This document shows, in pieces, positions 18,422 to 26,798 of a stretch of 64,000 bases of DNA. This stretch comes from JALHVH01 sp964544265. Lineage in GTDB: Bacteria > Acidobacteriota > Aminicenantia > Aminicenantales > Saccharicenantaceae. The notes beneath the pieces are model-generated. The model was not told where the DNA came from, did not search any database, and worked only from the letters and a program-made list of their open reading frames with translations. The DNA is taken from positions 25,269-89,268 of the forward strand of contig CAZJBD010000001.1 of the NCBI GenBank assembly GCA_964544265.1, given 5' to 3'. Both the position numbers and the translations under genes were made by a program. Position 1 is the stretch's first letter; each line of letters opens with the position of its first letter.

Positions 18422-18896
18422 GGCGGGCTCCTTCCATAGTCCCGGCCGCGTCCAGGACCGCTTTAACGATGCGGTCGTGGGCCCCGCAGCGACAGAGGTT
18501 TCCTTCGAGGGCGTCCCGGACGTCGCTTTCTTCCGGCCTCGGATTCTTGAGAAGCAAGGCGTGGGCTGCGAGGACCAGGCCCGGAGTGCAGTAGCCGCAT
18601 TGGATGGCGTCATGTTTGATGAAGGACCCCTGCAGTCGATCGAGCCGTTCGCCCTTCGCCAGCCCTTCGATCGTCAGGACCTTTTTCCCCTCGACGTCCT
18701 TGAGCGGGAACTGACAAGAGCGAACCGGCTCGCCGTCGACGATGACCGTGCAGGCGCCGCAGAAGCCCTCCCCGCATCCGTATTTCGTCCCGGTCAGACC
18801 GAGGTCCGTCCTGAGGATCCAAAGGAGCATCCGGTCCCCGTTCCCGACCAAGTTAACGGATTTGCCGTTCAACGTGAATCGGATCGTTTGTTTCAT
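18408..18896 (-). CDS. (2Fe-2S)-binding subunit of the molybdenum hydroxylase
   Basis: 162 residues from the ATG at 18896, with AAGGGGAT upstream; longer in-frame starts only add unrelated residues. Two [2Fe-2S] sites are complete: the plant-type site at Cys41, 46, 49 and 61 (CGEGFCGACT ... SC) and the helical-domain site at Cys100, 103, 135 and 137 (CGYC ... CRC). It has no signal peptide of its own and presumably leaves the cell bound to the Tat-tagged large subunit, as in related enzymes. It transfers electrons from the molybdenum centre to an external acceptor. Confidence 0.94.
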   Translation of the reverse strand: MKQTIRFTLNGKSVNLVGNGDRMLLWILRTDLGLTGTKYGCGEGFCGACTVIVDGEPVRSCQFPLKDVEGKKVLTIEGLAKGERLDRLQGSFIKHDAIQCGYCTPGLVLAAHALLLKNPRPEESDVRDALEGNLCRCGAHDRIVKAVLDAAGTMEGARHENR

Positions 18897-18973
18897 GGTT
18901 GATCCCCTTTTTCCAGAGTTCAACATTGGGCTCTTGTTTTGAAAAGATCCGTGATGCAAGCAACCCTCTTCCT

Positions 18974-18993
18974 CTTTGTTTATTATAACAAAG
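18974..18993 (-). promoter_or_regulatory. Predicted -10 box inside an inverted repeat, upstream of the molybdenum hydroxylase operon
   Basis: On the minus strand a perfect TATAAT (18982-18987) sits in the centre of CTTTGTT-6 bases-AACAAAG. It is about 90 bases ahead of the Fe-S subunit start. No good -35 is visible, which together with the overlapping palindrome suggests an activator- or repressor-controlled promoter. The remaining intergenic sequence up to 19266 is AT-rich except for one hairpin region. Confidence 0.4.
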
Positions 18994-19144
18994 AACCGGT
19001 CACTTTTTCGTTTTTTTTGTGTTTCCTTTTCATTCATGCGGCCTTATGTTACCTAATTATTACGAACGCAATACAATAATCTTCAATGCCCCCAACTTTC
19101 ATTACAGCGAAGGGCTAAGAACCTCTGGAGTGGGGGCTCTGAGA

Positions 19145-19174
19145 CCGTGCGTGTCGCCGCGAGAGACGCAACGG
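19145..19174 (+). other. Leader hairpin upstream of xdhC
   Basis: CCGT-GCGT pairs with ACGC-A-ACGG (one bulged A), with a 13-base loop, inside a GC-rich island in an otherwise AT-rich 370-base gap. A self-complementary CCCCGGGG follows at 19183-19190. It could be structured RNA in the leader of the XdhC gene. It does not match the molybdenum-cofactor riboswitch as far as can be judged by eye. Confidence 0.3.
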
Positions 19175-19266
19175 GATGAGTTCCCCGGGGTTGGGTGCAG
19201 ACTATTTAGGTCGTTTGTATTAATATTATTGAAGAAGAACCAAATAAATAGGCAAGGAATATGGGA

Positions 19267-20304
19267 ATGCCGCATATTTATGCGAGGATCTCTGAGCTTC
19301 TTAAAAAGAAAAAGCGTTTCGCCTTGGCTGTCGTGCTGGAAGCGAAGGGTTCCGCTCCCCAGGTAGCCGGAGCCTCCGCGCTGTTTACGTCAAAAAAGCT
19401 CTTGGATGGGACGGTGGGAGGCGGGGCGGTGGAAGCCGACGTCGGGAGAAAAGCGGCCTCCGCGCTCCAGAAGTTCGCACCCCTCGTTGCCGAATACAGC
19501 TTGAAAGGAAAGACTGCGGGGGAGAGCGGAATGTGCGGCGGCCAAATGAGAGTCCTTATCGACCCCAGTCCGGAAAAGCATAGGGACGTCTTCGCCAAGT
19601 TGGCACGCTCTCTCGAAGTGGGGAAGGCGGGTGTCCTGGCGACGATGGCGATCGTCGATTCCGGAGGCCGAATCACCCTGAAGCGGGACTGGATTGCGGC
19701 GGGGGCTCGTTCGCCCCTTGAAAACGAGATCGTCGATTCATTTTCCGACGGCCTGCCCCGGCTGGCAAAGTTCCGCGGTGGGGAGGACTTTTTGTTTATA
19801 GAACCGGTCTTTTCTCCGTCGCAGCTGGTCATTGCGGGCGCCGGACATATCGGGCGCGCCGTAGCCCATCTCGGCAGCCTCTTGGATTTCGAGGTCACGG
19901 CGATCGATGACCGGAGCGAGTTCGCCAACCGAAAGAATATTCCGGACGCCGATCGTATCATCCGGGCGGACTTTGCCGAGGCGCTCGGAAATTTTCCTTT
20001 CACCCAGAACGTCTATATCGTAATCGCCACCCGTGGTCACGAGCACGATGCCCAAGCCCTGCGGGCCTGCATCCGTTCGAACGCGGGCTACATTGGTCTG
20101 GTCGGAAGCCGGACGAAGATCGCTCTCATGCGCGAGGTGTTCCTGGCCAAGCGATGGGCGACGGCCCTCGAGTTCGATCGCGTTCACGCCCCCGTCGGCC
20201 TTCCGATCGGCTCGAAGACGGTCCAGGAAATCGCCGTAAGCATCGCCGCCGAACTCGTTCGTGAGCGGTGGAGAAACCTGAGAAATAAAGGCCTGCTAAA
20301 GTGA
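19267..20304 (+). CDS. xdhC: XdhC/CoxI-family molybdenum-cofactor insertion protein
   Basis: 345 residues. The ATG at 19267 is preferred over 19261 because AAGGA at 19254-19258 is then 8 bases away. The N-terminal XdhC/CoxI domain contains VVLEAKGSAPQVAGASALF and the TVGGGAVEADV motif. The C-terminal Rossmann domain has LVIAGAGHIGRAVAHLGSLL and the AIDDRSEF end of strand two. Family members bind, sulfurate or insert the molybdenum cofactor into xanthine-dehydrogenase-type enzymes, so this protein most likely matures the divergently encoded hydroxylase. It overlaps the next gene by GTGA. Confidence 0.9.
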   Translation: MPHIYARISELLKKKKRFALAVVLEAKGSAPQVAGASALFTSKKLLDGTVGGGAVEADVGRKAASALQKFAPLVAEYSLKGKTAGESGMCGGQMRVLIDPSPEKHRDVFAKLARSLEVGKAGVLATMAIVDSGGRITLKRDWIAAGARSPLENEIVDSFSDGLPRLAKFRGGEDFLFIEPVFSPSQLVIAGAGHIGRAVAHLGSLLDFEVTAIDDRSEFANRKNIPDADRIIRADFAEALGNFPFTQNVYIVIATRGHEHDAQALRACIRSNAGYIGLVGSRTKIALMREVFLAKRWATALEFDRVHAPVGLPIGSKTVQEIAVSIAAELVRERWRNLRNKGLLK

Positions 20305-20900
20305 TCCAGGCCATTATCCTGGCGGCGGGAAAATCCGAACGGATGGGGAGACCGAAACCTCTCCTGCCATGGGGGAGGCGGACGCTCATCGAGGCGACGA
20401 TCGACGGCATCTCCCGGTCCCTCGCGGACGGAATCCTTGTTGTCCTTGGCGCGGCTCGTGACGAGATCGAAACGGTCATCGCTGAATATCCCGTCGGCCG
20501 GGTGTTCAATCCGGATTTTGGGCTGGGCATGCTGTCGTCTATCCAAAGGGGACTTGAGGCCGTCTCTCGTGACGCCCGGGCGGTCATTTTTTTTCTCGGC
20601 GATCAGCCGCCCCCTCGCCCGGCGACGATCAACAGGCTCGTCCGTGCTTACGAAACAACGGGAAGGGGGATCGTCCTTCCGGTTCACCTAGGCCGCCGCG
20701 GCCACCCGGTCCTTATCGATATTAAATACAAGGACGAGATCGGGGGCCTGGATCCGGAAATCGGTCTCAGGCAGCTCTTGCGCGATCACCCCGAAGATGT
20801 CTTCGAAATGAGGACCGAATCCCCGTGGGTCATCTATGACATCGATACGCTGGAGGACTACGATCGGGCGCTTAGGTCACGACGCGGTCGGCGAGAATGA
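20301..20900 (+). CDS. MobA-like NTP transferase (molybdenum cofactor cytidylyl/guanylyltransferase)
   Basis: 199 residues, GTG start overlapping the xdhC stop, so translation is coupled. The nucleotidyltransferase signature is at the N-terminus (AIILAAGKSERMGRPKPLLP), with the metal-binding region in FFLGDQPPPRP and the substrate loop GRRGHPVLID. The pairing with XdhC points to MocA/MobA-like nucleotide addition to molybdopterin for xanthine-dehydrogenase-type enzymes, usually cytidylylation. The exact nucleotide cannot be read from sequence here. The ending DIDTLEDYDRAL is typical of MocA. Confidence 0.88.
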   Translation: MIQAIILAAGKSERMGRPKPLLPWGRRTLIEATIDGISRSLADGILVVLGAARDEIETVIAEYPVGRVFNPDFGLGMLSSIQRGLEAVSRDARAVIFFLGDQPPPRPATINRLVRAYETTGRGIVLPVHLGRRGHPVLIDIKYKDEIGGLDPEIGLRQLLRDHPEDVFEMRTESPWVIYDIDTLEDYDRALRSRRGRRE

Positions 20901-20905
20901 CGGAG

Positions 20906-23900
20906 TCATTCCATCGCCTCAATCTCCTTTATCTTGATCGCTAGCCGCTTGGGGGAGACGGGGAAGGCGGTTTTGACCTCAGGGGCAAAGAGAGAGATTC
21001 GGAACTCTTCGATCATTTCCTGAAGCTCATCGACGGCGGCTTTCTTTTCGGGCGAGGTATCCTTGCTGAATCCTTTTCTCAGCCGGGCCAGCGCCAGATC
21101 ATAGGGTTCAACCTGGTCCTCTTTTTTCCGGTCCTTTTCAGGATCATACCTAGCCCGCTCGGCGCGGATACGAAGGGCTTCGAGCCGGCGGGGCAGACGG
21201 CGCAGCCGGTCCAGCGATTGAACCTCTAAAAAGTTCGCCGGGACAAGCCTCTCCAGCTCGGACTTGATGGACGCGGCCGTCCCCCCAGCCCCAATCGGCC
21301 GACGAAGGCTTCCAAATGATGAGGCTGTGTTCGCGGCCCTGGGCAAGTCCTGCCGGATCTTCTTGTATGTATTGAGAATCCCTATGACCAGATCGCGGAG
21401 CTCCGTCCCCTTGGCGAAGAGGTCGCGGACGGCGCGGGCCGCGAGCGCTTCAAATTCCTCCTGGCTCCGGACATTCTTTCGGAGAACCTCCCTTTTAAGG
21501 GCGCTGGCCATGGCTTTTATGACGGCAGCCTTCCCGCCGAAGGGAAGCGCCGCCGGCTCATACTCTTCGGGAATCACCAAGTATCGTTTGACGAATTCAA
21601 GGTCCTTTGAAAAGCGGGGGCTGAGCAGGGCCTCCACGCCCTTGACATGGGCGACCAGCGCCTCTTCTCGGCTCTTGAAGAGCAGGAGGTCGACACTCTT
21701 TTCCCCCGCCTTGAGCCCGGGGAAGGCTACCGTATAGGGACCGGCAGCAACCGTTTCCGGGAGGGGCCCGAAGTCCCAGGATACCAGGCCGGCCCTTTCC
21801 CACCTCTCCTGGGCGCTCTTCCAGGCCGGCGAGTCTGTCGCGGCGGCCGACGGCGATCCTGCCTTGCGCAGGATGTCGAGGTTCCGGGCGGCCGCGACCT
21901 CCCGTCCTTCGTGGTCCGTGACTGCCACCCGCATTCGGAGATGAAGAGGAATTTCGGCTCTGGCCCACTCGGCCGCAGGGATATCCACCTGAAACCGGCG
22001 CTTGACGAACCGGGAAAGGGCGTTGAACAGCGACGGATCGTTCGGCTCCATTTCCTGGACAATCGTGTCTGCTTTTTCCACCGCGGGCAAAAGAAGCTTC
22101 CGGTACCGCTTGGGGAGGCCCTTGACCAGGGCTACGATTTTTTCCCGTAACTGGCCAGGGACACCCCACTCGAGCGGCTCAGCCGGGATGCTTTTAATCA
22201 GGGCGGCCGGGACTTTGAGCGTTACGCCGTCGGCTTCTTCGCCCGGCGCAAACCTGTAAACAGCCCGGAACCGCCGGCCGTCGATATCAACGGCGTCTGG
22301 GAAGGCCGCGACGCGCTCCTCATCCGGCCTAACGAGCATAACATCCATTTCGGTCATCCAGAGGAAGGCGTCCCCGCCCGCCCTGCGGATTTTCTGCTCC
22401 AGTGTGCGGATGTCCGAGACACCCGGGAGCCGGGTTGAATAAAAGCTGGCCAGCTCCGATTCGCTCACGCAGATGTCACGGCGGCGGAGCTTTTCCTCTA
22501 ATGTGATGACTTTGTTGATGAGATCGAGATTGTGTTTGAGGAAGGCCGGAGGCTCGGTGACGTCCCCTTCTACGAGCGCCGAACGGATAAAGATCTCATG
22601 AGCTTCTTGCGGGGCGACGCGTCCGTAGGAGATATCCCGGCCGGAGACGATCTCCAGGCCGTAGAGCGAAACCTTCTCCTTGGCCCGGACCTCGCCCCTC
22701 TCTTTGTCCCACCTGGGATCGGAATAGGAATAGCGGCAGAGGGTTCCGCCGACCTCCTCAAGCCACTCCGGATCGATTCTGGCGGCCGTCCGGGCAAAGA
22801 GGCGCGAAGTTTGAACCATCTCGGCCGAAACGATCCAGGGCCGGGATTTGCCGAAGAGTGTCGAGCCGGGAAAGACCATGGCCTCCCGGCCCTTGGCAGC
22901 GGCGTATATGTTCTTCTCCTTGTGGACAGCGATATTGGAAAGGAAGCCGCTAAGGATCGACCGGTGGATCCCGGCATAAAGCCCTTCGGAGATTTCGTGT
23001 CGCTCCCGGCGCTTGGGGATGATCCGCTGCTCCTCGAGGATGGAGAGGATTTGGTCATGGACAAATCCCCATTCCCTGATGCGGGGGAAGGAGAGAAAGT
23101 TGGCGAGGCAGTATTTCTTCAGCTTGTTCTGGGTCCCGAGCTCTTTCCGGGCCCGGTCGTAGTGGTCCCAAATGTTAAGGAGCGTCAGGAAGTCGGAATC
23201 GGGGTGCCGGAAAACGGCGTGGACTTGGTCGGCCTGAGCAGCTTTATTGGGAGGCCTTTCCCTCGGATCGCGGATGCTGAGGACGGCGGCGATAACGGCC
23301 ACTTCATCCAGGCATTGCTCCTTGTCGGCTTCCAGGAGCATCCGCGAGATCCGGGGGTCGAGGGGCATGAGCGCCATGCGGCGTCCGAGAGCGGTCAGAG
23401 AGAAATCGCGCCCCTTTTCGGTTATGGCGCCGAGCTCGACGAGGGCGTCATAACCGTCCTTAACGGTTTTAGGCTGGGGTCGGTCCACGAAGGGAAATTC
23501 GGAGGGATGGCCGAGCCCGAGGTCGATCATTCGTAGGATGACTTCTGCCAGATTCGAACGGACGATCTCGGGCGGCGTGAACTGGGGTCGCGACTCGTAG
23601 TCCTCTTGCGAGAAGAGCCTGACGCAGAGTCCGGCCTGGACGCGGCCGCTGCGCCCCATCCTCTGGTCGGCGCTCGACCGGGATATCGGGCTGATGGGAA
23701 GGCTGTGGATTCGGGACCCGGGCTGGTATTGGGAGATCCGGGCGAGTCCCGTGTCGACGACGTAACGGATGCCGGGGATCGTCAGGGAGGTCTCGGCCAC
23801 ATTCGTGGCCACGACGATCTTCGGTCCCTTGACCGAATAGACGCGGCCCTGTTGCGTTCCCGGCAGCCTTGCATAAAGGGGCAGGACCGTAACGCCCGGA

Positions 23901-24841
23901 TATTTCCTGCCCTCCAGTCGCTCGCACGCTTCGAGGATGTCCTGCTCGGTCGGCATGAAGACGAGGATGTCGCCGGGCTGACGCTGCGACTTGAGCTTCT
24001 CTACGGCGCGGACCGCATGATCGACGTAATCGGTGTCGTCCGGAGCAGACTCCGGGGGCATATATTCGACGTCGACGGGATACAGGCGGCCGCCGACGCA
24101 GATGACGGGGGCATTGCCGAAGGCCGAGGAAAATTTTTCAGTGTCTAGAGTCGCGGATGTGATGATGAGCTTCAGTTCCGGGCGGACGTCAAGGAGAGTC
24201 CTGGCGATCCCAAGAAGGAAGTCGATGTTGAGGCTTCGTTCGTGGGCCTCGTCTATGATCAGCGTGTCGTATTCGTAGAGGCGGGGATCGGAGCGCGTCT
24301 CGGAAAGAAGCATGCCGTCGGTCATGATTTTGATGTATGCCTCGCGGGGACTCTTGTCCTGAAAACGGATCTTGTAGCCGACTGACCGGCCCAGGGGTTC
24401 GCCCATCTCCTCGGCGATCCGGTGGGCGATGGTGACGGCGGCAATCCTCCGGGGCTGGGTGCAGGCGATCCGGCCGGAGATGCCCCGGCCCGCCTCCAGG
24501 CACATCTTGGGGATCTGGGTGCTTTTGCCGCAGCCCGTCTCGCCCGAAATGATGACGGCTGAGTTTCTTCGGATGGCATTGACGATTTCGGGACGGGCCG
24601 AAGTTATCGGCAGCCCCCCGGGATAATGCACGTGCGGCCTCCGCTCGAAACGGAGGCACCTTTCCCGGACCGACTCCTCAAGCCTTTTTTTGATGGACTC
24701 CAGATCTTCGAGGAGGGCCGGGCTCTCAGCGGGACGGCGGTCCTTCTGGAGGATCGCGGAAAGCCTGCGCCCGGCGGCGGTCCGATCGCGGAGCATGGAC
24801 TGCGAAAGGAGCCGCCGGATTCTGCGCACGATTTCGTCCAT
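20906..24841 (-). CDS. hrpA: HrpA-type DEAH-box ATP-dependent RNA helicase
   Basis: 1311 residues from the ATG at 24841; the longer frame only reads through the upstream palindrome. Walker A is GETGCGKST at residues 100-108, Walker B DEAH at 197-200, then SATLDTEKF (motif III), GDILVFMPTEQDI, TNVAETSLTIPGI and QRMGRSGRVQAG (motifs IV-VI). The HA2 and OB-fold regions follow, and a long C-terminal DUF3418 part ends near AIKIKEIEAME. Length and plan match bacterial HrpA. Role in RNA or mRNP remodelling; HrpA is linked to stalled-ribosome rescue in other bacteria. Its 5' flank is the palindromic repeat at 24865. Confidence 0.95.
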   Translation of the reverse strand: MDEIVRRIRRLLSQSMLRDRTAAGRRLSAILQKDRRPAESPALLEDLESIKKRLEESVRERCLRFERRPHVHYPGGLPITSARPEIVNAIRRNSAVIISGETGCGKSTQIPKMCLEAGRGISGRIACTQPRRIAAVTIAHRIAEEMGEPLGRSVGYKIRFQDKSPREAYIKIMTDGMLLSETRSDPRLYEYDTLIIDEAHERSLNIDFLLGIARTLLDVRPELKLIITSATLDTEKFSSAFGNAPVICVGGRLYPVDVEYMPPESAPDDTDYVDHAVRAVEKLKSQRQPGDILVFMPTEQDILEACERLEGRKYPGVTVLPLYARLPGTQQGRVYSVKGPKIVVATNVAETSLTIPGIRYVVDTGLARISQYQPGSRIHSLPISPISRSSADQRMGRSGRVQAGLCVRLFSQEDYESRPQFTPPEIVRSNLAEVILRMIDLGLGHPSEFPFVDRPQPKTVKDGYDALVELGAITEKGRDFSLTALGRRMALMPLDPRISRMLLEADKEQCLDEVAVIAAVLSIRDPRERPPNKAAQADQVHAVFRHPDSDFLTLLNIWDHYDRARKELGTQNKLKKYCLANFLSFPRIREWGFVHDQILSILEEQRIIPKRRERHEISEGLYAGIHRSILSGFLSNIAVHKEKNIYAAAKGREAMVFPGSTLFGKSRPWIVSAEMVQTSRLFARTAARIDPEWLEEVGGTLCRYSYSDPRWDKERGEVRAKEKVSLYGLEIVSGRDISYGRVAPQEAHEIFIRSALVEGDVTEPPAFLKHNLDLINKVITLEEKLRRRDICVSESELASFYSTRLPGVSDIRTLEQKIRRAGGDAFLWMTEMDVMLVRPDEERVAAFPDAVDIDGRRFRAVYRFAPGEEADGVTLKVPAALIKSIPAEPLEWGVPGQLREKIVALVKGLPKRYRKLLLPAVEKADTIVQEMEPNDPSLFNALSRFVKRRFQVDIPAAEWARAEIPLHLRMRVAVTDHEGREVAAARNLDILRKAGSPSAAATDSPAWKSAQERWERAGLVSWDFGPLPETVAAGPYTVAFPGLKAGEKSVDLLLFKSREEALVAHVKGVEALLSPRFSKDLEFVKRYLVIPEEYEPAALPFGGKAAVIKAMASALKREVLRKNVRSQEEFEALAARAVRDLFAKGTELRDLVIGILNTYKKIRQDLPRAANTASSFGSLRRPIGAGGTAASIKSELERLVPANFLEVQSLDRLRRLPRRLEALRIRAERARYDPEKDRKKEDQVEPYDLALARLRKGFSKDTSPEKKAAVDELQEMIEEFRISLFAPEVKTAFPVSPKRLAIKIKEIEAME

Positions 24842-24864
24842 GTATTTAATTCTATCAAGAAAGT

Positions 24865-24917
24865 AAGGGTCAAACCTACTCTTTTGACAGAGTGTCAAAA
24901 GAGTAGGTCTAACCCCT
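24865..24917. repeat. Long palindromic repeat, copy 1
   Basis: Two 25-base arms (24865-24889 and 24893-24917) pair at 22 positions around a GAG loop; two mismatches are G-T type. The arms hold GGGTCAAACCTAC and CTTTTGACA. It shares most of its arm sequence with copy 2 at 25320 and part with the remnant at 33819. It lies between the divergent hrpA and alkyltransferase-like genes. No transposase gene is adjacent; such ends resemble those mobilised by REP-associated or IS200/IS605-type Y1 transposases. Confidence 0.85.
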
Positions 24918-24974
24918 ATTTTTTGTTAAACTCAATTGAGAATATATTCCTTCGGTAATTCTTAGGACGGGCCC

Positions 24975-25319
24975 ATGGAATTTGAGCGCAAGGTCAAAAC
25001 GGTCATCAAAGCCATCCCCCGAGGCAAAGTTGCAACCTACGCCCAGGTCGCGGCGCTGGCGGGCAATTACAGGGCGGCGCGCCAGGTCGCCCGTGTCCTT
25101 CATGCCTCCTCGGATAAAGACCGGCTGCCGTGGCACCGGGTCATCAACAGCCGGGGATCGATCTCTCTCGCCCCCGGCCGGGGCTTTGAAGAGCAGAGAA
25201 AGCTGTTGCGAGCCGAAGGGGTGAAGGTTAAGAGAGGGGGGCAGATTGATCTGGCCGTCTATTTCTGGGAGCCGGCGGGAGGACCTTTCCGAGGCCTGGC
25301 CAGGCGTCTGGAGGAATAG
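24975..25319 (+). CDS. Alkyltransferase-like (ATL) protein, MGMT family without the reactive cysteine
   Basis: 114 residues, the normal ATL size. The DNA-binding part of O6-alkylguanine-DNA alkyltransferase is recognisable: IPRGKVATYAQVAALAG, then AARQVARVLHAS with the helix that carries the arginine finger. The active-site motif, PCHRV in true alkyltransferases, is PWHRV, so it cannot accept the alkyl group. ATL proteins bind alkylated guanine and flag it for nucleotide-excision repair. The ATG at 24975 lies after GGACGGGCC; the ribosome site is weak. A palindromic repeat begins one base after the stop. Confidence 0.92.
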   Translation: MEFERKVKTVIKAIPRGKVATYAQVAALAGNYRAARQVARVLHASSDKDRLPWHRVINSRGSISLAPGRGFEEQRKLLRAEGVKVKRGGQIDLAVYFWEPAGGPFRGLARRLEE

Positions 25320-25376
25320 GTAAGGGTCAAACCTACACTTTTAACAGAATGTTAAACGTGTAGGTTTGACCCTTAC
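25320..25376. repeat. Long palindromic repeat, copy 2
   Basis: Arms of 27 bases (25320-25346 and 25350-25376) pair at 26 positions around a GAA loop. It begins directly after the ATL stop and ends one base before the stop of the convergent membrane-protein gene, so it fills the whole gap and may act as a bidirectional transcript end. Arm sequence is the same family as copy 1 (GGGTCAAACCTAC, CTTTTAACA). Confidence 0.88.
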
Positions 25377-25377
25377 T

Positions 25378-26124
25378 TCAGATAAAAAACAGGATGCCGA
25401 TACATAGGACCACGAGGGCGATCGAGATTCTGTTCAAAGCGCGCATCTCGACGTTGGCCGGCTTGAGGACCTCGAACTCCTTAACGAAAACCGTTTCGCA
25501 AGCCCCGTCGCCGCGGTCTGCCCTCACCGTGCTTGTACCGCGCCGGAAGGATGTGCTTTTCTGCCCGTAGGAGACGAGCCAGCCTCTGAAGTGGATCTGG
25601 TCCCCCTTCCTGGCCCTCAGGATCTTCCGGCTCACGAGGGAATCGGCGCCCAACAGATGATTGTTCGAAAAGCAGTCTGCCGAAAACAAGGTCCCAGTTT
25701 CCTGGTCTGGATATCGATAGAAACAGGTAAAGTCACGGCTCCGGAACTTCATCCTTCTGTAGACGCCGGTTTCGACGTTTTTTCCCCAGATGACGCAGAC
25801 ATCTTTGATGTTGATATGGTCATTCCACATCTTATGAGCGAGGTCCACGAAGGAATCGGCGTGGTGATAGGAGACGACCATGCCCCACAGCTCATAGTTG
25901 AAGATCGGATCCACCACATAGGTGACGCCCTTCCGGGTGACGTCAAACGGGCCGGGGAGGTCGGTGCCCGTCTGGACGGGGTCCTGGCCCAGGGAAGGCA
26001 GGATTGCGCCCTTGTCGGGGAGCCTGTTCCTCAGGAAATACGATATGACGAAGGCGCAGGCGCTTGCCAGAAGAAGGAGCCTGGCGACCTGGCGCAGCCC
26101 ATTTCTCTGGTCCGGACGGAGCAT
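25378..26124 (-). CDS. Bitopic membrane protein of unknown function
   Basis: 248 residues with one membrane segment near the N-terminus (VARLLLLASACAFVISYFL) and one at the C-terminal end (ISIALVVLCIGILFFI). Between them is a ~190-residue soluble domain, presumably periplasmic, with DPIFNYELWGMVVSYHHADS, a DFTCFYRYP stretch and an FRGWLVSYG motif followed by basic residues and GACETVFVKEFEVLK. The pattern resembles a conserved hypothetical family seen in several Gram-negative genomes, but I cannot name it. No operon partner: the rpsP operon is divergent and the ATL gene convergent. Confidence 0.7.
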   Translation of the reverse strand: MLRPDQRNGLRQVARLLLLASACAFVISYFLRNRLPDKGAILPSLGQDPVQTGTDLPGPFDVTRKGVTYVVDPIFNYELWGMVVSYHHADSFVDLAHKMWNDHINIKDVCVIWGKNVETGVYRRMKFRSRDFTCFYRYPDQETGTLFSADCFSNNHLLGADSLVSRKILRARKGDQIHFRGWLVSYGQKSTSFRRGTSTVRADRGDGACETVFVKEFEVLKPANVEMRALNRISIALVVLCIGILFFI

Positions 26125-26217
26125 GGTCTCTCCCTGGATCGATCGTCCGGATTTTAGATAAAGGCTGTCGGGAAGTCAACTTGGAGGGATGACCCCGGGG
26201 GACTCCCAGAAAAAGAT

Positions 26218-26246
26218 TTGACTTGCAACCTGAATTCCGCTATTAT
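26218..26246 (+). promoter_or_regulatory. Predicted sigma-70 promoter of the rpsP operon
   Basis: TTGACT at 26218-26223, 17-base spacer, TATTAT at 26241-26246; both hexamers match the consensus at 5 of 6 positions. It sits 34 bases before the rpsP start and would drive the translation operon that follows. Confidence 0.7.
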
Positions 26247-26279
26247 TTTCAATCATTTTACTTACAAGAGCAGAACAAC

Positions 26280-26546
26280 ATGTTGAGCATGAGATTGATG
26301 AGGTTTGGAGCGAAAAAAAGACCTTCTTTTCGTATCGTGGTCATGGATTCGGAAAGGGCCAGGCAAAGTCAGGCCCTGGACACCGTCGGCACCTATAATC
26401 CCACGAAGGAACCCGCGGACATCAAAATCGACCAGGAAAAGGCAAAATACTGGCTCGGCAAGGGAGTCAAGCCGTCAAAGACCGTCGAATCTCTTTTACA
26501 TAGACTATCCAAAACCCAGAAAGTCAATCAAGAGACAAAGCGTTAA
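26280..26546 (+). CDS. rpsP: 30S ribosomal protein S16
   Basis: 88 residues from the ATG at 26280 (MLSMRLMRFGAKKRPSFRI); an ATG three codons later is possible, and the TTG at 26223 lies inside the predicted promoter. The S16 signature region RLMRFGAKKRPSFRIVVMDS is followed by DTVGTYNPTK and KAKYWLGKGVKPSKTV, all as expected for the family. Small-subunit assembly protein. First gene of an operon with khpA, rimM, trmD, rplS and rnhB; ffh, often upstream in other bacteria, is not here. Confidence 0.97.
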   Translation: MLSMRLMRFGAKKRPSFRIVVMDSERARQSQALDTVGTYNPTKEPADIKIDQEKAKYWLGKGVKPSKTVESLLHRLSKTQKVNQETKR

Positions 26547-26560
26547 AGGAGGAGGTTACC

Positions 26561-26797
26561 GTGAAAGAACTCGTAGAATTAATCGCTAAAGCTCTCGTCG
26601 ACAACCCGGACAAGGTTCAGGTGTCCCTGCTCGAAGGGGAACAGACCACGATTCTTGAGCTCAAGGTCGCCCAGGAGGACCTGGGCAAGGTCATCGGGAA
26701 ACAGGGAAGAACGGCCCGGGCCATCCGGATCATCCTCGGTGCCGCGGGCATGAAACTCAAGAGGAGATTCAACCTCGAAATCATCGAGAAAGGTTGA
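26561..26797 (+). CDS. khpA: KH-domain RNA-binding protein KhpA
   Basis: 78 residues, GTG start after a strong AAAGGAGGAGG ribosome site. A single KH domain with the GKVIGKQGRTARAIRIIL loop (GxxG motif, here GKQG). Size and position between rpsP and rimM are standard for KhpA (YlqC), a small RNA-binding protein that in Gram-positive bacteria partners with KhpB. No KhpB gene lies in the window. Confidence 0.94.
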   Translation: MKELVELIAKALVDNPDKVQVSLLEGEQTTILELKVAQEDLGKVIGKQGRTARAIRIILGAAGMKLKRRFNLEIIEKG

Positions 26798-26798
26798 T

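Noticed and set aside
19100..19260. Possible molybdenum-cofactor riboswitch upstream of xdhC
   Set aside because: The hairpin is real, but I could not match the multi-helix layout of the known Moco RNA, so only a generic hairpin is reported.
22532..23536. 334-codon open frame on the plus strand
   Set aside because: Antisense to the hrpA helicase core, where motifs of the real protein are continuous.
24844..24898. N-terminal extension of hrpA through the palindrome
   Set aside because: The extra 19 residues are translated repeat sequence; the ATG at 24841 begins the conserved protein.
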